Origin: Candidatus Luteimonas excrementigallinarum | GTDB taxonomy: Bacteria; Pseudomonadota; Gammaproteobacteria; Xanthomonadales; Xanthomonadaceae | Assembly (NCBI GenBank): GCA_019115725.1 | Contig: DXCY01000096.1 | Span: forward strand, 1-13,292 | DNA length: 13,292 bases | Direction of reading: 5' to 3' | In this document: positions 1 through 6,315 of the stretch, piece by piece | How the letters are laid out: each line of letters begins with the position of its first letter | Numbering within the stretch: the first letter of the stretch is position 1 | Position numbers and translations under genes: made by a program | Notes under the pieces: generated by a model | Database searches by the model: none | What the model was told of the DNA's origin: nothing | What the model saw: the letters and a program-made list of their open reading frames with translations, nothing else

Positions 1-359
1 AGGATGTTGAGCACACCAACATCAAGCCGCAGGTGGACAAGTACACCTTCGGCAGCGGCAACAGCATCTTCCTGCTGGCCGAGGGCCGGCTGGTGAACCT
101 GGGCTGCGCGACCGGACATCCGAGCTTCGTCATGTCCAACTCGTTCGCCAACCAGACCCTGGCGCAGATCGAGCTGTGGGCGAACCGCGACAGCTACGAA
201 AACAAGGTCTACATCCTGCCCAAGCACCTGGACGAGGAAGTGGCGCGCCTGCACCTGGAGAAGATCGGCGTGAAGCTGACCACGCTCAGCAAGGACCAGG
301 CCGACTACATCGGCGTGGCGGTGGAAGGGCCGTACAAGGCCGAGCACTACCGCTACTGA
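1..359 (+). CDS. ahcY: S-adenosylhomocysteinase, C-terminal part (5' end outside window)
   Basis: This enzyme reversibly hydrolyses S-adenosylhomocysteine to adenosine and homocysteine in the cytoplasm, removing the product inhibitor of methyltransferases. The first full codon is at position 3 and about 118 residues are present. Recognisable family segments are the opening EHTNIKPQVDKYTF, the NAD-domain stretch LVNLGCATGHPSFVMSNSF, and the C-terminus GPYKAEHYRY. In the family, the Lys and Tyr of this tail reach into the NAD site of the neighbouring subunit. The frame is open from the window edge to the TGA at 357-359, so the gene is cut only by the window boundary. A strong terminator follows, which separates it from the iron genes downstream. 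The identification is close to certain. Confidence 0.97.
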   Translation, partial: DVEHTNIKPQVDKYTFGSGNSIFLLAEGRLVNLGCATGHPSFVMSNSFANQTLAQIELWANRDSYENKVYILPKHLDEEVARLHLEKIGVKLTTLSKDQADYIGVAVEGPYKAEHYRY

Positions 360-401
360 GGGAGGCGGCCGCCACCACGCGGGCGATCAGCCTATCGATA
401 C

Positions 402-427
402 AACGGGCGCCTTCGGGCGCCCGTTTT
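402..427 (+). terminator. Rho-independent terminator after ahcY
   Basis: A perfect 10-bp stem (AACGGGCGCC at 402-411 with GGCGCCCGTT at 416-425) closes a TTCG loop at 412-415. The loop is in the exceptionally stable C(UUCG)G context. The run TTTT at 424-427 follows directly. It lies 43 bases after the ahcY stop and about 20 bases before the next promoter, so it isolates the two transcription units. Confidence 0.93.
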
Positions 428-442
428 CGTTGCATGCCGCCC

Positions 443-471
443 TTGCGGATGACAATCGATCTCATTAGCAT
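443..471 (+). promoter_or_regulatory. Fur-box-like operator and promoter of the binding-protein gene
   Basis: The core GACAATCGATCTCATTA (451-467), read on the minus strand, matches 11 of 16 positions of AATGATAATCATTATC, part of the classical Fur consensus. A possible -35 (TTGCGG, 443-448) and -10 (TAGCAT, 466-471) are 17 bp apart, with the operator covering the spacer. The same arrangement, without gaps, recurs at 2520-2548 before the TonB receptor gene. Seen: the two matching sites. Known: Fur with ferrous iron represses such promoters. Inferred: this gene is iron-repressed. Confidence 0.68.
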
Positions 472-517
472 CCGCCCGCCACTTCCGGCCATTCGCAGCC
501 TCTCTTCTGGAGCATCC

Positions 518-1480
518 ATGCGCATCATTCCTCTTGTCCTTGCCGCCCTGCTGGGCGCAGCCGGTACGGCGTACGCCGCCCCCGTGGAAGTCAGGCACGC
601 CCAGGGCGTGACCACCGTGGCCGAAGCACCTGCCCGCACGGTGGTGTTCGACCTGGCCGCGCTGGACAACCTGCACGCGCTGGGCGTGGAGGCGGTGGGT
701 GTGCCGGACGCACGCTTTGCGGGCGCGCTGGAACACTACGCCGATGCACGCTACGCCAAGGTTGGCACGCTGTTCGAGCCTGATCTGGATGCCGTGCGCG
801 CACTGGCGCCGGACCTGATCATCGTCGGCGACCGCTCGGCGCCGTCCTACGGCGCGCTGGCGGAGATCGCCCCGACGCTGGACCTGACCCCCGCGGCCGA
901 CAACTTCTTCAACGACGTGCTGGCCGGGATCGAATCGCTGGGCCAGGTGTATGACCGCCAGGCGCAGGCCACCGCGTTGGCCACCGAGCTGCGCGAACTG
1001 CGCGCTGGCGTGGCCGCACAGGCCGGCGCGCTGGATGCCGTGGTGCTGTTCGGCGTAGGCGGCAACGTGATGGCGCACCCGCCAGGTCAGCGTTTCGGCA
1101 CGCCGCTGGATGTACTGGGCCTGGGCTCGACCCTGCCGGCGCTGGACACCCCGTGGGTGCGCACCGCCGAGACCCGCAGCGCGCGTCCGCAGCCGGGCTC
1201 GCCGGCAGCCCAGGTCGACCGCACGATGCGTGCCCAGGAACTGGCCTACGCCATGCAGGCCGAACCGGACTGGCTGGTGGTGCTGGACCGCGCCTTGGCC
1301 ACCGGCGGCACCGAGGCCACCGACCTGGCCGGCATCGCGCCGGTCACCGCCACTGCCGCCTGGCAGGCCGGGCGCGTGTTCCACCTCGATCCGGCTGGCT
1401 GGTACCTGGCCGCCGGCAGTCACACCGTGCTGCGCGATACGCTCAACGCCTTCGCCGAGGCGCTCGAACAGGCACGCTGA
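518..1480 (+). CDS. Periplasmic ferric-siderophore-binding protein, FatB/YclQ-type
   Basis: Soluble substrate-binding protein (320 aa) of the FatB/CeuE-like class of iron-siderophore ABC importers. It should capture a ferric siderophore in the periplasm and hand it to an inner-membrane permease. Residues 1-20 form a signal peptide with a short hydrophobic core and an AYA|A cleavage site. No lipobox cysteine is present, so the protein is free rather than a lipoprotein. Family landmarks are LAPDLIIVGDRSAP (about 97-110), PPGQRFGTPLDVLGLG (188-203, the family's GxGSRFG region), and the late PDWLVVLDRALATGG (250-264). The start at 518 follows GGAG (509-512); reading further upstream would place a non-secretory extension across the operator and terminator. 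No permease or ATPase gene adjoins it. The gene faces the M14 gene tail to tail. The bound siderophore cannot be named from sequence. Confidence 0.86.
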   Translation: MRIIPLVLAALLGAAGTAYAAPVEVRHAQGVTTVAEAPARTVVFDLAALDNLHALGVEAVGVPDARFAGALEHYADARYAKVGTLFEPDLDAVRALAPDLIIVGDRSAPSYGALAEIAPTLDLTPAADNFFNDVLAGIESLGQVYDRQAQATALATELRELRAGVAAQAGALDAVVLFGVGGNVMAHPPGQRFGTPLDVLGLGSTLPALDTPWVRTAETRSARPQPGSPAAQVDRTMRAQELAYAMQAEPDWLVVLDRALATGGTEATDLAGIAPVTATAAWQAGRVFHLDPAGWYLAAGSHTVLRDTLNAFAEALEQAR

Positions 1481-1489
1481 TGCCCCCTG

Positions 1490-1512
1490 CCCCGCCCGGC
1501 TGCCGGGCGGGG
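1490..1512. terminator. GC-rich hairpin between convergent genes
   Basis: A perfect 10-bp stem (CCCCGCCCGG at 1490-1499, CCGGGCGGGG at 1503-1512) closes a 3-nt loop between the stops of two convergent genes (1480 and 1528). There is no T-run on either side. It could be a bidirectional, U-tract-free terminator or an RNA-stabilising 3' hairpin, but the sequence does not show which. Confidence 0.5.
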
Positions 1513-1527
1513 ACAGCTCAGCGCCGC

Positions 1528-2454
1528 TCAGCCGGCGTTGGCCAGGGCGTAATCGATGGCACCCCGCACTGCCGCCACCTGCGCGGCGTTGCATTCTTCC
1601 GGCGTCGCCGAGGCGCTGTCGGGATAGACCTCGGTGGTGGTCACGTAGCGGGCATTGCTGACTCCCGCACACAGGCCCAGCGTCTTGACCGGATAGTTGA
1701 TGACTCCGGGCGCCACCACCTTCGAACCGATGATCTCCCCGGCCGCATCCGCCGGGGCGATATGGGTCACCTGCTCCACCGCGGCAATCACCGCCTGCTG
1801 GAACGCGGGCTGCTGGTTGTTGCTGTCATCCACCAGGTAGAAGCCGTCAGGCACGCTGCCCGGTTCGAACGGCTTGCCGTCGCGGGCGCACAGGGCCGGG
1901 CGGAATTCGGATTCGTCGGTATCGGTGGTCTCGTGCAGGTCGATGTGCATCAGCACTTCACCCGGAATTCCTGCCACCAGACGCTGCAGCGCGGCCGATT
2001 CCGGCGCCGGGCTGTCGGGCAGGAACGAGCGGTTGGGATCCACCGCCTCAGGGTTCCAGCGCTGGAAATGCTCGTAGCCCCACGGGCTCACGCACGGCAC
2101 CACCACCAGGTTGGCGCGGCCGGCGTAGTCGCGGCCGTGGCGGGCGGCGAACTGCAGCGCGCCGTGCACGCCACTGGTCTCGTAGCCGTGCACGCCACCG
2201 GTCACCAGCATCACCGGCAGGGCGTCATCCCAGCCACGGCTTTTGAGGGCCAGCAGCGGGTAGCTGCGGCCGTCGTAATCCAGCGTGCCGTAGGTCTCCA
2301 CGTCCCAGTCCGTGGCCAGTTTTTCCACCTGCGCCACCACCTCGTCGGCATGGCTGCGCTGGCGCACCTGGCGCGATTTCCACAGCGCGCGCTCCGCTTG
2401 CCCCCAAGGCTGGCCGGGGGTGCCGATGGGATAGAAGGGCTGCGTCTGCGCCAT
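1528..2454 (-). CDS. M14-family zinc metallopeptidase / amidohydrolase
   Basis: Zinc hydrolase of the M14 carboxypeptidase / succinylglutamate-desuccinylase-aspartoacylase superfamily (308 aa), which cleaves C-terminal peptide or N-acyl amide bonds. The catalytic set is complete: zinc ligands H89 and E92 in GGVHGYETSG, the substrate-anchoring pair N141-R142 in DPNRSF, a third histidine ligand in HIDLHETTDTDE (H174 or H170), and the general base E275 in TTTEVYPDS. There is no signal peptide or membrane segment, so it is probably cytoplasmic. The start at 2454 is preceded by a good GGAGG at a suitable distance. An in-frame ATG at 2532 exists, but its 26-residue extension looks random and would overlap the operator region. 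The gene is divergent from the TonB receptor and convergent with the binding protein, so it sits inside the iron block. The substrate is unknown; processing of an imported siderophore is inferred only from context. Confidence 0.85.
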   Translation of the reverse strand: MAQTQPFYPIGTPGQPWGQAERALWKSRQVRQRSHADEVVAQVEKLATDWDVETYGTLDYDGRSYPLLALKSRGWDDALPVMLVTGGVHGYETSGVHGALQFAARHGRDYAGRANLVVVPCVSPWGYEHFQRWNPEAVDPNRSFLPDSPAPESAALQRLVAGIPGEVLMHIDLHETTDTDESEFRPALCARDGKPFEPGSVPDGFYLVDDSNNQQPAFQQAVIAAVEQVTHIAPADAAGEIIGSKVVAPGVINYPVKTLGLCAGVSNARYVTTTEVYPDSASATPEECNAAQVAAVRGAIDYALANAG

Positions 2455-2519
2455 GTCTTTGCCTCCAAATCTACGAACGGAGCGGCACTGTAACAGCCCG
2501 GCACAGCACCTCCGGCCAG

Positions 2520-2548
2520 TTGTAAACGACAATCACTCTCATTAAAAT
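2520..2548 (+). promoter_or_regulatory. Fur-box-like operator and promoter of the TonB receptor gene
   Basis: A -35 (TTGTAA, 2520-2525) and -10 (TAAAAT, 2543-2548) are exactly 17 bp apart. The Fur-like core GACAATCACTCTCATTA (2528-2544) covers the spacer and the edge of the -10. The core differs from that at 451-467 at only 2 of 17 positions, and the whole 29-nt block matches at 21 positions with no gap. It lies between divergent genes, so a repressor bound here could also affect the M14 gene that starts at 2454. A clear minus-strand promoter was not found. The region 2549-2673 is a 125-nt leader ending in the ribosome-binding site GGAG (2661-2664), with no other recognisable element. Confidence 0.72.
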
Positions 2549-2673
2549 TCCGCCACGTCGCCTCACCGGCGCACCTGTCATCGCGCTTCAATCCGCGCGC
2601 TTACAACCTGTTCGGCCAGCCACGTGCGCTTCTCCACGCAGCCAAGCCCCACCCCCTGCTGGAGATCCCCTTC

Positions 2674-4722
2674 ATGCCCCACCGTGGTGCCCCACGGCGC
2701 TTGACGCCGCTTGCTCTCGCCCTTTCCACGCTCCTCTCGCCCCTGGCCGCAGCCAACGACCGCGCCGAACCGACCGACCTGCCCACGGTGATGGTGCGCA
2801 GCGCCTCCGGCTTCGAGCAGGCCATCGCCGACGCCCCGGCCAGCATCTCGGTGGTGACCCGCGAAGAGCTGGAAAAGAAGGCCTACGTGGACATCACCGA
2901 CGCCATGCAGAACATCCCGGGCGTGTTCGTCACCGGCGGCGGCAACATGCAGGACGTGAGCGTGCGCGGCATGACGCCGGCCTACACCCTGTTCCTGGTG
3001 GACGGGCGGCCGGTATCGGCCGGGCGGTCGGTGAACACCAACGGCGCCGACGGCGGCAAGCAGATCGGCCTGCCGCCGCTGTCGATGATCGAGCGCATCG
3101 AGGTGGTGCGTGGGCCGATGTCATCGCTGTACGGCTCGGAAGCCATGGGCGGCGTGGTCAACGTGATCACCCGCGTGGCGCCGGCCGAATGGGGTGGCAG
3201 CGTGGGCATGGACTACACCAGCGCCCATAACGACGTCAGCAACGACGCCTTCAATTCCAGCTTCTACCTCGGCGGCCCGCTGGCCGGCGATGTGCTGGGC
3301 CTGCAGGTGAACGGCTCGTACCACACCACTGACGAAAGCGATTACGCCGGTGGCGGCGATTCGGCCGCGAGCACGCCCGAATCCAAGCGCCGCACGCTGG
3401 GCACCCGCCTGACCTGGCAGGCCGGCGAGAACAACCGCGTGGCGTTCTCGTGGGACACCTCGCGCCTGGATTACACCCACACCCCCGGCCGCAGCGTGGC
3501 CGAGGACGCCAGCGGCAGCTACTACCGCTACGACAAGGACATCTACGCCATCACCCACGATGGCCGCTACGGCAACCTGTCGGTCAACACCTACCTGCAG
3601 CACGACGTCTCCGACCGGGTGCAGGAAAGCACCAAAAAGGAAGAGGTGACCACCCTCAACACCCAGGCCACCTACTTCGGCGAGCGCCACGCCTACACCT
3701 TCGGCGGGCGCTACAAGGTGGAGGATTTCGTGGACGAGACCAACGGCCTGCTGACCGCCGACATTCCCGGCGCGGTTCGCAGCGTGGATCGCTGGATCGG
3801 CGCGGTATTCGCCGAGGCCGAGTGGCGACTGCACGATGATTTCAACCTCACCACGGGCCTGCGCTATGACGATGACGAGCTGTTTGGCGGCCACGTTTCG
3901 CCGCGGATCTACGGCAACTGGCACGCCACCGACCGGCTGACCGTCAAGGGCGGCATCTCCACCGGTTACACCCAGCCTTCGCTGGCGGCGACCACCGGGG
4001 GCTTCGGCCGCGGCACCGGCGGCGGCGGATCGCCCGCACCGCATCCGCGCGGGTTGATCATCGGCAACCCGGAGCTGGAGCCGGAAAAGAGCGTGAACTA
4101 CGAGCTCGGCTTCGTCTATGACCACCGTGCCGCGGGCCTGACCGCCGGGCTGATGGTGTTCCACACCGATTACAAGGACAAGATTGCCGAGGACCGCTAC
4201 TGCGACAACGGCGGCGAGCGCAACGATCCGTCCACCTGGGCCTGCCCGTTCGGCGGCAACAACTACCTGTTCCTGAGTACCGGCAAGAACATTGCCGAGG
4301 CCCGGATCCAGGGCGTGGAGCTGTCGCTGGATTACTGGCTGGCCGACGGGCTGCGCTTCAACAGCAGCTACACCTTTACCGACTCGGAACAGAAGAGCGG
4401 CGACTTCGCCGGCGAGCCGCTCAACAAGATGCCCGAACACATGGCCAACCTGGGCCTGGACTGGAGCCTGGACGACAGCCTCAGCCTGTGGGCCCAGGCC
4501 AACTACCGCGGCAAAACCAGCGACTATCTCAGCCGCACCTCCATGGCCCCCGGCACGCCCGCCTACGCCTTGGCCGACGTGGGCGTGGTGTACCGGCTCA
4601 ACCCGCGCGTGGACGTGAAGCTCGGCCTCTACAACGTGACCGACCGCACCGTGACCAACGAAAGCTACGGCGTGGTGCTGGACGGACGCCGGATCAACCT
4701 CGGCCTCAATATCGACTTCTGA
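2674..4722 (+). CDS. TonB-dependent siderophore receptor, CirA/FepA-type
   Basis: Outer-membrane gated porin (682 aa) that binds a ferric siderophore outside the cell and imports it using TonB-ExbBD energy. In order: a signal peptide ending near A27; a TonB-box-like LPTVMV (36-41); a plug domain at about 45-165, with APASISVVTREELE and the conserved IERIEVVRGPMSSLYGSEAM followed by GGVVNVITR; then a 22-strand-type barrel. The barrel carries the family segment GNPELEPEKSVNYELGF and ends in a terminal Phe (LGLNIDF), the signal for Bam-mediated insertion. C510 and C524 probably form a disulphide in an extracellular loop. A glycine-rich GGFGRGTGGGG stretch lies near residue 445. The plug resembles catecholate-siderophore receptors (CirA, FepA, PirA), but the ligand is inferred, not shown. 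The start follows GGAG (2661-2664). The Fur-like promoter 5' of it implies iron repression. Confidence 0.92.
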   Translation: MPHRGAPRRLTPLALALSTLLSPLAAANDRAEPTDLPTVMVRSASGFEQAIADAPASISVVTREELEKKAYVDITDAMQNIPGVFVTGGGNMQDVSVRGMTPAYTLFLVDGRPVSAGRSVNTNGADGGKQIGLPPLSMIERIEVVRGPMSSLYGSEAMGGVVNVITRVAPAEWGGSVGMDYTSAHNDVSNDAFNSSFYLGGPLAGDVLGLQVNGSYHTTDESDYAGGGDSAASTPESKRRTLGTRLTWQAGENNRVAFSWDTSRLDYTHTPGRSVAEDASGSYYRYDKDIYAITHDGRYGNLSVNTYLQHDVSDRVQESTKKEEVTTLNTQATYFGERHAYTFGGRYKVEDFVDETNGLLTADIPGAVRSVDRWIGAVFAEAEWRLHDDFNLTTGLRYDDDELFGGHVSPRIYGNWHATDRLTVKGGISTGYTQPSLAATTGGFGRGTGGGGSPAPHPRGLIIGNPELEPEKSVNYELGFVYDHRAAGLTAGLMVFHTDYKDKIAEDRYCDNGGERNDPSTWACPFGGNNYLFLSTGKNIAEARIQGVELSLDYWLADGLRFNSSYTFTDSEQKSGDFAGEPLNKMPEHMANLGLDWSLDDSLSLWAQANYRGKTSDYLSRTSMAPGTPAYALADVGVVYRLNPRVDVKLGLYNVTDRTVTNESYGVVLDGRRINLGLNIDF

Positions 4723-4727
4723 AGGCC

Positions 4728-4757
4728 CCGGCGCGGCCGGCATGCCAGCCGCGCCGG
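4728..4757 (+). terminator. GC-rich hairpin just after the TonB receptor gene
   Basis: The perfect inverted repeat CCGGCGCGGC (4728-4737) / GCCGCGCCGG (4748-4757) has a 10-nt loop and begins 6 bases after the receptor stop. No T-run follows it. It may act together with the next hairpin as a two-part terminator or protect the mRNA 3' end. Confidence 0.5.
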
Positions 4758-4766
4758 CCGATCCGC

Positions 4767-4795
4767 ACTGGCGCCGCGCTCAGGGGCGCCAGTTT
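4767..4795 (+). terminator. Probable terminator overlapping the 3' end of the DUF3228 gene
   Basis: The perfect 9-bp stem ACTGGCGCC (4767-4775) / GGCGCCAGT (4785-4793) has a 9-nt loop and is followed by TTT on the plus strand (4793-4795). It is therefore oriented to stop transcription from the TonB receptor gene. Its loop contains the stop codon (4780-4782) of the convergent DUF3228 gene, and its right arm lies in that gene's coding sequence. Confidence 0.55.
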
Positions 4796-5337
4796 GCGTT
4801 GTTGTCCCAGAACTCCACCGCGCGGCGGTAGGCCTCGCGGTCCATCGGCACGCCCGAACCGCCCTCCTCCACCCCCAGCGCGTTGCGCATCATGGTGATT
4901 GGCGCCATCGGGATCTCCTCCGGCTCGGCGGTATACAGGCACCCCACCACGCCCCAGTCGCCCTGGATGGGCGCGTTCTCCTTCGCCAGCTGTTCCGCGC
5001 TGTAGAGGATCACGACGAAGTAGCTGGCCACCGGCGGCTCCACGCCTTCGAACCAGCGCACCAGCACCGGCAGTTCAGCCTTGCTGCGGGCCTCATAGGC
5101 CGAGCGCAGCTGGTGCCGGTTGGCACTGGTGATGGGGACGGTCAGGCAGCGGGTGGAAGTCCAGTTGCGGTGCACGTGCAGCTTGCAGAACGGCGCGTAG
5201 CCATCCAGCACCTTCAGCGGCGCCTGGGTGTTGAGGTGGCGTTCGAACTGCTCTGGCGTGCAGTCCTGGATGGTGTTGCCGCGGCCCCTGTCGGGAAACA
5301 GCCGCGTCCGCGCAAACGGCGTCAATTCGATAGTCAT
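4780..5337 (-). CDS. DUF3228 family protein
   Basis: Conserved protein of unknown function (185 aa), which I recognise as DUF3228. No biochemical role is known to me for this family. The C-terminal signature EEGGSGVPMDREAYRRAVEFW (about 155-175) and the central HVHRNWTSTRCLTVPIT stretch fit family members, and the length is full. No signal peptide, membrane helix or metal motif is evident, so it is probably a soluble cytoplasmic protein. The ATG at 5337 gives a natural N-terminus, although the ribosome-binding site is weak. It is convergent with the TonB receptor gene and divergent from metF, with a 102-bp intergenic region that contains a palindrome. Nothing ties it functionally to either neighbour. 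Confidence 0.83.
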   Translation of the reverse strand: MTIELTPFARTRLFPDRGRGNTIQDCTPEQFERHLNTQAPLKVLDGYAPFCKLHVHRNWTSTRCLTVPITSANRHQLRSAYEARSKAELPVLVRWFEGVEPPVASYFVVILYSAEQLAKENAPIQGDWGVVGCLYTAEPEEIPMAPITMMRNALGVEEGGSGVPMDREAYRRAVEFWDNNANWRP

Positions 5338-5349
5338 CCGGCCAGTCTA

Positions 5350-5380
5350 GTAGGGCCGGGGCACTCACGCGAAGCCCTAC
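5350..5380. repeat. Inverted repeat with GTAG/CTAC ends between DUF3228 gene and metF
   Basis: A perfect 7-bp inverted repeat, GTAGGGC (5350-5356) and GCCCTAC (5374-5380), has a 17-nt spacer in the divergent intergenic region. The ends read GTAG and CTAC, like the REP elements elsewhere in the window. The short arms and long loop make it a weak member, and it could equally be an operator for either divergent gene. Confidence 0.35.
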
Positions 5381-5383
5381 ACA

Positions 5384-5410
5384 TCCATCTTGATAAAGAG
5401 ATATGATTTG
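5384..5410 (+). promoter_or_regulatory. AT-rich presumed promoter/operator patch upstream of metF
   Basis: This short AT-rich stretch in otherwise GC-rich DNA ends 29 bases before the metF start. It contains TATGAT (5402-5407), which could be a -10 element, but no convincing -35 lies 16-18 bp upstream. The repeated ATC/GAT triplets hint at an operator, and ArsR-family SahR or MetR regulators are known for metF genes in other proteobacteria. I cannot match a specific consensus here. Confidence 0.3.
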
Positions 5411-5439
5411 CCGCGCACCCGACCGGCAGGCAGTCACCA

Positions 5440-6270
5440 GTGATCCCCGTCAGTTTCGAGTTCTACCCACCCAAGAACGACGACCAGCGCGCGCAGCTGG
5501 ACCGCACCGCGAAACGGCTCAAGGCCCACGATCCCGAATACGTGTCCTGCACCTTCGGCGCTGGCGGCTCCACCCTGCGCTACACCCCGGAAACAGTGCG
5601 CCAGCTACACCAGGAACACGGCTTCCACGCCGCGCCGCACCTGTCATGCGTGGGCGGTACCCGCGAGGAAATCCGCGACCTGCTGCGTCTGTACCGCGCC
5701 ATCGGCTGCCGCCGGATCGTCGCCCTGCGTGGTGACATGCCCTCGGGCATGGGCCAGGCCGGCGAACTGCGCTACGCGGCCGAGCTGGTCTCGTTCATCC
5801 GCGATGTGGCCGGCGACCACTTCCGCATCGAGGTGGGCTGCTACCCCGAAACCCACCCCGAGGCGGAGGACGCGCTGGCCGACGTGGCGTACTTCAAGGC
5901 CAAGGTGGATGCCGGCGCGGACGCGGCCATCACCCAGTACTTCTACAACGCGGACGCCTATTTCCACTTCGTCGACGCCGCCCGGGCTGCCGGCATCGAG
6001 GTACCGATCATTCCCGGGATCATGCCGATCTCGAACTTCTCCCAGCTGCGCCGCTTTTCCCAGGCCTGCGGCGCGGAGATTCCGCGCTGGATCACCCGCA
6101 GGATGCTGGCCTACGGCGACGACACGGCATCCATCCGCGATTTCGGCGCCGACGTGGTGGCCGGTCTGTGCCAGCGACTGATCGACGGCGGCGCACCGGC
6201 GCTGCACTTCTACACCCTCAACATGGCCAAGCCGACGCAGACCGTGCTGCAGCGCCTCGCCATCGCCTGA
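5440..6270 (+). CDS. metF: 5,10-methylenetetrahydrofolate reductase
   Basis: Flavoprotein (276 aa) that reduces 5,10-methylene-THF to 5-methyl-THF, the methyl donor for homocysteine methylation in methionine synthesis. It is a cytoplasmic TIM barrel carrying FAD. Family residues visible are E7 in VSFEFYPPK (the general acid), D99 in VALRGDMPSG (flavin region), Q166 in ITQYFYNAD (folate contact), and PIIPGIMPISNFSQLRRF (about 189-206). The gene starts with GTG at 5440; this gives the usual short N-terminus, with VSFEFYPP at residues 4-11. No good ribosome-binding site is visible. AhcY produces homocysteine and MetF the methyl group to recycle it, so the two genes at either side of the iron block share a pathway. 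The small exported-protein gene follows after 45 bp. Confidence 0.97.
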   Translation: MIPVSFEFYPPKNDDQRAQLDRTAKRLKAHDPEYVSCTFGAGGSTLRYTPETVRQLHQEHGFHAAPHLSCVGGTREEIRDLLRLYRAIGCRRIVALRGDMPSGMGQAGELRYAAELVSFIRDVAGDHFRIEVGCYPETHPEAEDALADVAYFKAKVDAGADAAITQYFYNADAYFHFVDAARAAGIEVPIIPGIMPISNFSQLRRFSQACGAEIPRWITRRMLAYGDDTASIRDFGADVVAGLCQRLIDGGAPALHFYTLNMAKPTQTVLQRLAIA

Positions 6271-6315
6271 GATCCCGGGCTTTCCGGCGCCCGGCGCTCG
6301 CGGTAGGCTGGCCGG

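Noticed and set aside
392..1672. Long open frame on the minus strand opposite the binding-protein gene
   Set aside because: A shadow of high-GC third-position bias; its translation is low-complexity Arg/Gly/His-rich with no family, and it covers the terminator and operator.
2455..2532. 26-residue N-terminal extension of the M14 protein from an ATG at 2532
   Set aside because: The extension is non-family-like and would overlap the operator; the ATG at 2454 has a good GGAGG.
3121..4743. 540-codon open frame antisense to the TonB receptor gene
   Set aside because: Valine/alanine/glycine-rich, without domains; the plus strand encodes an unmistakable receptor.
5338..5439. SAH riboswitch upstream of metF
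   Set aside because: The GC-rich conserved core of SAH riboswitches is not seen, and the leader before the start is very short.
6275..6294. CCGGGC/GCCCGG hairpin after metF
   Set aside because: Only 6 bp with an 8-nt loop and no T-run; not convincing as a terminator in GC-rich DNA.
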